From an uncultured Paracoccaceae bacterium (GTDB taxonomy: Bacteria > Pseudomonadota > Alphaproteobacteria > Rhodobacterales > Rhodobacteraceae): 12,754 nt of DNA. Both the position numbers and the translations under genes were made by a program. The DNA lies in assembly GCA_937952085.1 (NCBI GenBank), contig CALFYQ010000170.1, positions 1 to 12,754 on the forward strand, in the 5' to 3' direction. Shown here one piece after another: positions 7,401 to 12,754 of the stretch (positions are counted from its first letter, which is position 1; each line of letters starts with the position of its first letter). Under the pieces are notes generated by a model that saw nothing but the letters and a program-made list of their open reading frames with translations, did no database searches and had not been told where the DNA came from.

Positions 7401-7613
7401 CCCGTTGATCTCCTGCTCCAGCGGCGTCGCCACGGTGGCGGCCACGGTCTCGGCGTCGGCGCCCGGGTAGTTGGCGCGCACGACGATCGAGGGCGGGGCG
7501 ATGGAGGGATACTGCTCCACCGGCAGCCGGAAATAGGAGACGATCCCGACGATCACGAGGATGATCGAGACGACGGCCGCGAAGATCGGCCGCTCGACGA
7601 AGAAGCGGCCCAT
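4458..7613 (-). CDS. RND efflux transporter permease, HAE-1 (AcrB-like) family
   Basis: A 1051-aa inner-membrane proton-driven exporter, the normal AcrB length. The first membrane helix follows MGRFFVERPIFAAVVSIILV. A periplasmic loop (about 30-335) holds YPGADAETVAATVATPLEQEINGVENM. Helices 2-6 come at about 340-490, with IGIVVDDAIVVVENV in TM4. The second periplasmic loop contains GFIPNTDQGY. The remaining helices come near the C-terminus, with GLAAKNAILIVEFARQ in TM10. The proton-relay residues are intact: Asp408/Asp409 in TM4 and Lys947 in TM10, equivalent to AcrB Asp407/Asp408 and Lys940. The start is one base after the adaptor stop (TGA G ATG) and has a strong AGGGGG site five bases upstream (complement of 7619-7624). 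It should work with the adaptor and a TolC-type outer-membrane channel, which is not encoded here. Substrates, probably drugs, detergents or solvents by family, cannot be read from sequence. Confidence 0.96.
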   Translation of the reverse strand: MGRFFVERPIFAAVVSIILVIVGIVSYFRLPVEQYPSIAPPSIVVRANYPGADAETVAATVATPLEQEINGVENMLYLSSYSTSDGSVSVTVTFELGTDLDTAQVLVQNRVSIAEPRLPQEVRALGVTTTKSSPDIMMVVHILSPDATFDQLYVSNYARSRVRDRLVRLDGVGEVVVFGEREFSARVWLDPDRLASLGLTAGDVVSALREQNVQVSGGSLGAPPNTLGSAFEVTITTEGRLETPTQFGEVIVRASDDGRIVRVRDVARIEIGARSYVNNSYLDNIQAVALGVFQRPGSNALDTADEIFATMETLKKDFPPGLDYRVIYNPTEFIAASVDAVYTTIFEAVLLVIVVVVVFLQGWRSAVIPLVAIPVSLIGAFAVMLALGYTLNLLTLFGLILAIGIVVDDAIVVVENVERNISEGLSPKDAARRTMDEVSGAVIGITLVLTSVFLPTIFVPGITGQFYTQFAVTIATATLLSALNSLSLSPALAGILLKPHHEGRKRNPIARLGAWLARGFNTGFDALSRGYGRAVRAMTGSAVALLLMFVVFAGLIGATAYMAQRVPSGFIPNTDQGYAIIVVQLPDGAALDRTDAVMKQATEIAKTTPGVSSVVAIAGVSGATFTNAPNQGLIFTPFEPFETRLEKGLTAGAIVGDLYGRLQQLREAFIVAVAPPTIRGVGNGGGFKLQLRENESSDMRRVLGAAYAIMGAAQSSDKVTRVYTTFSASSPQYYLDIDRVRAQMLNVPIGEIFDTLSINLGSAYVNDFNAFGRLFQVRAQADQKFRLEKEDIAALKVRSATGALVPLGTLVTIRETAGPQLVQRYNLQVSVPVQGAAAPGISSSEALDEMERLASALSLPGIDYEWTELALQERAQGDTTIYVFAMSIVFAFLFLAALYESWVLPFAIVLIVPLAMLGALIGVDYRGMDNNILTQVGLIVLVGLAAKNAILIVEFARQAESERDMGPAEAAVEAARLRLRPILMTSFAFILGVVPLMIATGPGAELRQALGTAVFSGMVGVTIFGLLLTPVFYVALRRLFPGSRPPRRRVS

Positions 7614-7614
7614 C

Positions 7615-8733
7615 TCAGCCCCCTGCGACGGGCGGGAGCTCCACGAGCTCTGGCGTCACGGTCGTTCCGGGGCGGGCGCGGGCGATGCCCTCGATGACGA
7701 TGGTCTCGGACCCGTCGAGCCCCTCGCGGATCACGCGGTAGCCGTCGATCCGCGGGCCGGGGCGGACCTGGCGGGGCGTCACCTTGCCCTCTCCGTCCAC
7801 CAGCATGACGAGGCGGCGGTTCTGGTCGGCGACGAGCGCCGCGTCGGGGACGAGGACGCCCTGATAGGGCAGCGATCCCTCGACGTTCACGCGGCCGAAG
7901 AGGCCGGGGGTGAGGACGCCGTCGGGGTTCGCGACGACGGCGCGCACGCGCATCGTGCCGGTCTCGGGGTCGATCCGGTTCTCGGAGAAGTCGACGCGGG
8001 CGGGGAAGCGGCCCATCGTTTCGTCTAGCAGGGTGATCTCGGCCTTGAGGCCGCCGCCCTCGTTCAGCGGCACGCCGCGGGAGCGCGCGTCCCGCGCATA
8101 GGCGAGGAAATAGCGCTCGTCGATGTCGAAGACGAAATAGACCGGGTCGGTGGCGACGATGGTCGTCAGGATCGTGTCATTTGCGGTGACGAGGTTGCCG
8201 GGGTCGACTCGGCGCCGATCGATCCGGCCGCCCATCGGCGCGTTGATCTCGGAATAGTCGAGGTCGATCTGGGCGGAGCGTTCGGCGGAGCGGGCCTGTT
8301 CGAGCGCGCCGGTGGCGGAGAGGAAGGCCTCGCGCCGCTCGTCCACGGTCGCGACGGCGATATTGCCGGAGGCGGCGAGCGCGGTGGCGCGGTCGAGCTG
8401 CTCCTTGGCGAAGGCGTGGGTCGCCTCGGCGACGCGGACCTGCGCGGCGGCCTGTTCGAGCGCGAGGCGGAACTGGCGCTGGTCGATGACGAAAAGCTCG
8501 TCGCCCGCCGAGACGATCTGGCCGTCGGTGAAGCGCACGCTCTCGAGATAGCCGGTGACGCGGGAGCGCACCGTCACCTCCGCCTCGGCCTCGAAGCGGC
8601 CTGTGAACTCGTCATCCTCGACGATGGTCTTCACCAGCGGCTTGGCGACCGTGACCGGCGGCGGACCCTGTTGTGCGAGCGCGGCGGGGGCGAGCGCCAG
8701 GGCGGCGAGGAAGGGCAGTACGGCGCGTCGCAT
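7615..8733 (-). CDS. RND efflux periplasmic adaptor subunit (membrane fusion protein)
   Basis: A 372-aa periplasmic adaptor that joins the RND permease to an outer-membrane channel. The signal peptide is MRRAVLPFLAALALAPAALA, cleaved at about 20/21 before QQ. There is no lipobox cysteine, so it is probably soluble or held by its partners rather than lipidated like AcrA. A barrel/lipoyl segment (FTGRFEAEAEVTVRSRVTGY and DGQIVSAGDELFVID) is followed by an Ala/Glu/Arg-rich helical hairpin (about 95-160). The second lipoyl half comes next (DYSEINAPMGGRIDRRRVDPGNLV), then beta-barrel and membrane-proximal domains. The frame is open further upstream to 8904, but 8733 is preferred because it begins the signal peptide. 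GGGAA in the complement of about 8740-8744 is a modest ribosome site. It is the first gene of a two-gene operon with the permease and is transcribed divergently from miaA. Confidence 0.94.
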   Translation of the reverse strand: MRRAVLPFLAALALAPAALAQQGPPPVTVAKPLVKTIVEDDEFTGRFEAEAEVTVRSRVTGYLESVRFTDGQIVSAGDELFVIDQRQFRLALEQAAAQVRVAEATHAFAKEQLDRATALAASGNIAVATVDERREAFLSATGALEQARSAERSAQIDLDYSEINAPMGGRIDRRRVDPGNLVTANDTILTTIVATDPVYFVFDIDERYFLAYARDARSRGVPLNEGGGLKAEITLLDETMGRFPARVDFSENRIDPETGTMRVRAVVANPDGVLTPGLFGRVNVEGSLPYQGVLVPDAALVADQNRRLVMLVDGEGKVTPRQVRPGPRIDGYRVIREGLDGSETIVIEGIARARPGTTVTPELVELPPVAGG

Positions 8734-8774
8734 GGATCGTTCCCGGCTTCGGGCGCGGCGGGGCGCCGCAGCGC

Positions 8775-8802
8775 AAAATAAGCGGCGAACGCGGGAGCGC
8801 AA
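8775..8802 (-). promoter_or_regulatory. Candidate promoter of the RND efflux operon
   Basis: Reading the minus strand, TTGCGC (complement of 8797-8802) and TATTTT (complement of 8775-8780) are separated by 16 bases. The pair sits about 40 bases before the adaptor start. The run AAAATA is one of the few AT-rich spots in this neighbourhood. GCGCAA occurs as a direct repeat at 8771-8776 and 8797-8802, flanking the element. No regulator gene (TetR, MarR or LysR type) is adjacent. Confidence 0.4.
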
Positions 8803-8857
8803 TGGGTTCGATTTCGGAACGCTTGAGCCCGTGGCGCTGGGGCCGCAATCTCCGGCG

Positions 8858-9739
8858 ATGGAGACCATGCCCCTTCTCGTCGCCGGCCCGACCGGAGCCG
8901 GCAAGTCGGCCTATGCGCTCGCCCGCGCCGAGGCGGAGGGCGGCGCGATCCTCAACGCCGACGCCAGCCAGGTCTATGACGGCTGGCGCGTGCTGACGGC
9001 GCGGCCCTCGCCGGAGGAGGAGGCGCGGGCGCCGCATCGGCTTTTCGGCCATGTCGACCCGGCGCGGCGCTATTCGGTCGGGGACTGGCTGCGCGACCTT
9101 GCGCCGGCGTTGGAAGAGTGCCGCGCGGCGGGGCGGCGGCCGATCGTCGTGGGCGGGACCGGGCTCTATTTCACGGCCGCCACGGAAGGCTTGGCGCGGA
9201 TACCTCAACCATCGCCCGAGCTTCGCGCGGCGCTCTCGGCGCGGCTGGAGGCGGAGGGGCTGCATTCGCTTTCGGCGGAACTCGCGGCGCGTGACGGGGA
9301 GACGGCGGCGGCGACGGACTTGCGTAACCCGGTGCGCGTGCTGAGGGCGCTGGAGGTTCTGGAGGCGACGGGGCGGGGCCTTGCGGACTGGCGGCGGGAG
9401 ACGCCGCCGCCGCTGATCGGCGCGGCGGAACGGGTGCTATTGGCGCCCGACCGGGCCGCGCTCTACGCCCGGCTCGACACGCGTTTCGATGCGATGCTGC
9501 GCGAGGGGGCGCTGGAGGAGGCGCGGGCGATGGCGGCGCGCGGGCTCGACCCGATGCTGCCGGCGATGAAGGCGGTCGGCGCGCCGGAGCTTTTCGCGCA
9601 TCTCCGCGGCGAGATCCCGCTGGCGGAGGCGACGGAAGCGGCGAAGCAGGCGACGCGGAACTACGCCAAGCGGCAATTCACCTGGTTTCGGAACCGAATG
9701 CGGGACTGGGTTCAGATTCAGCCCGATCTCGGCCCGTAG
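8858..9739 (+). CDS. miaA: tRNA dimethylallyltransferase
   Basis: Cytoplasmic enzyme that transfers a dimethylallyl group to N6 of A37 in tRNAs reading UNN codons, giving i6A. It is 293 aa from the chosen start, normal for the family. Hallmarks in order are the P-loop GPTGAGKS (residues 10-17), NADASQVYDGW (matching the family NADSxQVYxG block whose Asp is catalytic), VGGTGLYF, the NPVRVLRALEV region, and the C-terminal tRNA-binding QATRNYAKRQFTWFRNR. The start is uncertain: ATG 8858 lacks a clear ribosome site, whereas ATG 8867 (residue 4) has GGAG only three bases before it. Both give a full-length enzyme. The frame is open to 8555 but that extension is antisense to the adaptor gene. The 3' end overlaps the convergent YnfA gene by 22 bases. 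A link to ilvB in this order is, as I recall, common in Rhodobacterales. Confidence 0.95.
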   Translation: METMPLLVAGPTGAGKSAYALARAEAEGGAILNADASQVYDGWRVLTARPSPEEEARAPHRLFGHVDPARRYSVGDWLRDLAPALEECRAAGRRPIVVGGTGLYFTAATEGLARIPQPSPELRAALSARLEAEGLHSLSAELAARDGETAAATDLRNPVRVLRALEVLEATGRGLADWRRETPPPLIGAAERVLLAPDRAALYARLDTRFDAMLREGALEEARAMAARGLDPMLPAMKAVGAPELFAHLRGEIPLAEATEAAKQATRNYAKRQFTWFRNRMRDWVQIQPDLGP

Positions 9740-10044
9740 AGGATCAGGCCCGCGCCGGCGAGGATGACGAGCCCGCCCGTCAGGTCCCACCGGTCCGGCC
9801 GCGCGCCCTCGACGGCCCAGAGCCAGGCGAGCGAGGCGGCGACATAGACCCCGCCATAGGCGGCGTAGGCCCGCCCGGCGAAGCCGCTTTCTGCGAAGGT
9901 CAGGAGCCAGGCGAAGAGCGCCAGCGCGGCGAGGCCGGGGGCGAGCCAGAGCGCTGAGGCGCCGTTCCGCGCCCAGGCCCAGAAGGCGAAGCAGCCGGCG
10001 ATCTCCGCAAGGGCGGCGGCGGCGAAGATGGCGAAGGTCGGCAT
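9718..10044 (-). CDS. ynfA: YnfA/UPF0060 family small membrane protein
   Basis: A 108-aa hydrophobic protein with four predicted membrane helices (about residues 4-24, 30-50, 60-79 and 88-104), related to the small multidrug resistance/DMT-like fold. Family signatures are LAEIAGCFAFWAW near the N-terminus, GRAYAAYGGVYVAASLAWLWAVEG in the middle and PDRWDLTGG before the last helix. The start at 10044 is supported by GGAG (complement of 10051-10054) six bases upstream. The frame is open back to 10563, but upstream residues lack the family pattern and are Arg/Pro-rich. Function is not firmly established for the family; some members have been linked to drug or metal efflux. It overlaps the miaA 3' end by 22 bases on the opposite strand and stands alone. 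Confidence 0.9.
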   Translation of the reverse strand: MPTFAIFAAAALAEIAGCFAFWAWARNGASALWLAPGLAALALFAWLLTFAESGFAGRAYAAYGGVYVAASLAWLWAVEGARPDRWDLTGGLVILAGAGLILYGPRSG

Positions 10045-10592
10045 GGCGCGCTCCGAGGTCTTCGGCGCATTCTGCCGGCGGCGGCGGGCGCGCGCCAGCG
10101 GCGGCGGGGCGGGGGCGGAGCGATGGCGGCCAGCGACAGCTTCGCCGACGTCCTGCGGGAGCGCATGTCGCCGCTCCGTCCGGCCATGGCCCGGCCGATG
10201 CTCGGCGAGGCGGGCGTCTCTCGCGGCGGCGCGGCGCCGGCGATGGCGCGGGACGAAGCGCCCTCTTTCCGCGTCGACGGGGGCGCCCGGGCGGTCTTCG
10301 CTGAGGTCGCCGCCCTTCCGCTTGGCGATTGCGCGCGTGGGGACAGCGAACGGCCGGGCCCTCGCCGCGCGCCGCGACCGGCAGCTCTTTGAGCATAGGG
10401 CGTTTCCCGAACCGCCCGGCTCGCGCTCGAAGCGGCGCTGAGCGTCGCCGCGCAACAGGCTTCGTCGCTCGCCGGGCGGGGAGCCGGCCCCAGATTCCGC
10501 GCTCGATTTCTGAAAGTTGCCGGCCTGCGGCTGTCTTCGAATGAAAATGTCGTCAGGGCGCAAAAAACGCAGTTTTCTTTCTCGCTTTCGGG
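10045..10592. other. About 550 bases without a confident gene
   Basis: The stretch between the YnfA gene and the ilvB promoter has several open frames on both strands, as expected for such GC content, and none shows a recognisable domain. The left two thirds are very GC-rich. From about 10505 the base composition falls, with runs of A and T at 10549-10553, 10562-10567 and 10573-10580. These include a short inverted repeat AAAAC-GCA-GTTTT (10564-10576). That AT-rich segment lies just upstream of the ilvB -35 element and is most simply read as promoter-upstream or regulator-binding DNA. Confidence 0.5.
10123..10392 (+). CDS. Possible small hypothetical protein
   Basis: An open frame of 89 codons begins MAASDSFADVLRERMSPLRP. 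A purine-rich GGGGGCGGAG lies two bases before its ATG, closer than usual. The first 60 codons have the G/C third-base preference of real genes here. The tail becomes Arg/Pro-rich and less gene-like. I recognise no domain, signal peptide or membrane segment. A minus-strand frame and other plus-strand frames are open across the same bases, so it could be a chance ORF. If real, it is a monocistronic cytoplasmic protein divergent from the YnfA gene. Confidence 0.25.
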   Translation: MAASDSFADVLRERMSPLRPAMARPMLGEAGVSRGGAAPAMARDEAPSFRVDGGARAVFAEVAALPLGDCARGDSERPGPRRAPRPAAL

Positions 10593-10621
10593 TTGACCGG
10601 CGGCGCGGCGGCGGCTAAGCG
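10593..10621 (+). promoter_or_regulatory. Candidate promoter of the ilvB leader
   Basis: TTGACC (10593-10598) matches the sigma-70 -35 consensus at five of six positions. After a 17-base spacer, TAAGCG (10616-10621) is a weak -10, acceptable for GC-rich alphaproteobacteria. A start near 10628 would place the leader peptide ATG about 20 bases into the transcript and the terminator about 90-110 bases in, as expected for an attenuated operon. Confidence 0.55.
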
Positions 10622-10648
10622 GAACGCGCGAAACTTGGAGAGCCCGGG

Positions 10649-10696
10649 ATGGGACTTCTTGTCGTAATCGTGAGGCGCACGTCACGGCGGATGTGA
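10649..10696 (+). CDS. ilvB leader peptide (attenuation control)
   Basis: A 15-codon ORF encoding MGLLVVIVRRTSRRM. Codons 3-8 read Leu-Leu-Val-Val-Ile-Val, all three branched-chain products of the pathway served by the downstream gene. GGAG (10637-10640) lies eight bases before the ATG, a good ribosome site. The stop codon (10694-10696) is in the loop of a hairpin, CGGATG (10688-10693) with CATCCG (10699-10704). An intrinsic terminator starts 23 bases after the stop. This is the standard design in which ribosome stalling on scarce Leu, Val or Ile tRNAs lets transcription continue into ilvB. It is analogous to leader peptides of enterobacterial ilv operons but not similar in sequence. The peptide probably has no function apart from its translation. 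Confidence 0.88.
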   Translation: MGLLVVIVRRTSRRM

Positions 10697-10725
10697 AGCA
10701 TCCGGCGAGCGTGCGCATGGGCCCC
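10675..10725 (+). promoter_or_regulatory. Alternative RNA pairings of the ilvB attenuator
   Basis: Three competing pairings are visible by eye. The outer stem is GCGCACG (10675-10681) with CGTGCGC (10710-10716), seven perfect pairs. The inner stem is CGGATG (10688-10693) with CATCCG (10699-10704). A possible antiterminator joins 10686-10695 to 10714-10723: GGC with GCC, a 2x2 GG/GG mismatch, then five pairs including one G-U. It would consume part of the terminator's left arm. A ribosome at the stop codon would cover 10686-10695 and so favour termination; one stalled on codons 3-8 would cover the left arm of the outer stem. The antiterminator is weak on paper and needs folding calculations. 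Confidence 0.5.
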
Positions 10726-10741
10726 TTCCGGGGCCTTTTTT
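10720..10741 (+). terminator. Intrinsic terminator (attenuator) upstream of ilvB
   Basis: GGCCCC (10720-10725), tetraloop TTCC, GGGGCC (10730-10735) and six T residues (10736-10741) form a textbook Rho-independent terminator. It lies after the leader peptide and about 50 bases before the ilvB start. Placed between promoter and structural gene, it can only make sense as a regulated terminator. Confidence 0.92.
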
Positions 10742-10792
10742 ATTGGCTTGGCGTCCGCGGCGAAGGCCCGGGCGGGAAGACGGAGAACGAAG

Positions 10793-12544
<1,752 letters not shown>

Positions 12545-12551
12545 CCCCCGT

Positions 12552-12754
12552 TCAGCGAAGGCCGAGCCGGGCGGCGAAGGCCGGCGGCTCCTCGGCGAGG
12601 CGAAGAATCTCCCGCGCCTCGGACCGGTCGTCGCGTTTGGCGAGTTGGGTGCGGATGGTCGGCGGCGTCTCCTCGATGACGGAATCGGGGCGGCCGCGGC
12701 CGCCCCATCCGCGGCCTTCGCCCGCCGCGGCCATCACCGAAGGGGCGGTGTCGC
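12552..12754 (-). CDS. C-terminal part of an unidentified protein (partial)
   Basis: A minus-strand frame is open from the right edge to a TGA at 12554-12552, giving 67 codons of a gene whose start lies outside. The visible part includes a Gly/Arg-rich stretch (GEGRGWGGRGRPDS), then a charged segment (TIRTQLAKRDDRSEAREIL) predicted helical, ending AARLGLR. Codon use has strong G/C third positions, like its neighbours. I recognise no family. It converges on ilvB with a seven-base gap and no visible terminator between them. A shadow ORF in another minus-strand frame overlaps ilvB itself and is less likely. Confidence 0.55.
   Translation of the reverse strand, partial: DTAPSVMAAAGEGRGWGGRGRPDSVIEETPPTIRTQLAKRDDRSEAREILRLAEEPPAFAARLGLR

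Noticed and set aside
8734..8904. N-terminal extension of the RND adaptor to 8904
   Set aside because: It would place 57 Arg/Pro/Ser-rich residues before a perfectly normal signal peptide and would overlap the miaA start region.
10564..10580. AAAAC-GCA-GTTTT followed by pyrimidines as an intrinsic terminator
   Set aside because: The stem is AT-rich with a 3-base loop and there is no confirmed upstream plus-strand gene to terminate. It is better read as promoter-upstream DNA.
10748..10792. In-frame TTG start of ilvB at 10748
   Set aside because: It lies seven bases after the terminator T-run with no ribosome site; ATG 10793 has GGAG at ideal spacing and matches the family N-terminus.

Overview
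This window is GC-rich DNA (roughly 70% GC by eye) with the strong G/C third-position preference typical of alphaproteobacteria. The acetolactate synthase, its chromosomal linkage to miaA, and the overall gene style point to Rhodobacterales (Rhodobacteraceae-like). That placement is an inference from recognised protein sequences; there is no rRNA or other marker here. I see no mobile element, CRISPR array, tRNA or rRNA.

Layout, left to right. (1) The first 188 codons of ilvC (ketol-acid reductoisomerase, minus strand, cut by the left edge) are divergent from two overlapping Lrp/AsnC-family regulators on the plus strand (698-1605). The two regulators are paralogues of equal length. (2) A translationally coupled pair follows: an exported parallel beta-helix protein (1689-2897) and an exported diheme c-type cytochrome (2894-3895). 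This matches a known but functionally unassigned two-gene pairing. (3) A secreted staphylococcal-nuclease-like protein (4013-4465) meets a convergent RND efflux operon on the minus strand: adaptor (8733-7615), then HAE-1 type permease (7613-4458). (4) miaA (tRNA A37 dimethylallyltransferase, plus) starts divergently from the efflux operon, and its 3' end overlaps that of a convergent YnfA-family membrane protein (10044-9718). (5) About 550 bases without a convincing gene lead into the regulatory leader of ilvB: a TTGACC promoter candidate, a 15-codon leader peptide with a Leu-Leu-Val-Val-Ile-Val run, and an intrinsic terminator. ilvB (acetolactate synthase large subunit, 10793-12544) follows. 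(6) At the right edge a minus-strand ORF of unknown identity converges on ilvB, so ilvN does not directly follow ilvB.

How the pieces relate. ilvC and ilvB bracket the window and catalyse consecutive steps of branched-chain amino acid synthesis. Two separate regulatory ideas attach to them: ribosome-mediated attenuation at ilvB, read directly from the leader, and possible Lrp-type control of ilvC, inferred from divergent position only. The block between them holds envelope and export functions (RND pump, periplasmic beta-helix/cytochrome pair, secreted nuclease, YnfA) plus a tRNA modification gene.

The most interesting items are the ilvB attenuator with a leader peptide too short for ordinary gene calling, and the beta-helix/diheme cytochrome pair, whose joint role is unknown to me. 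Long open frames antisense to the real genes are abundant and are treated as composition artefacts.
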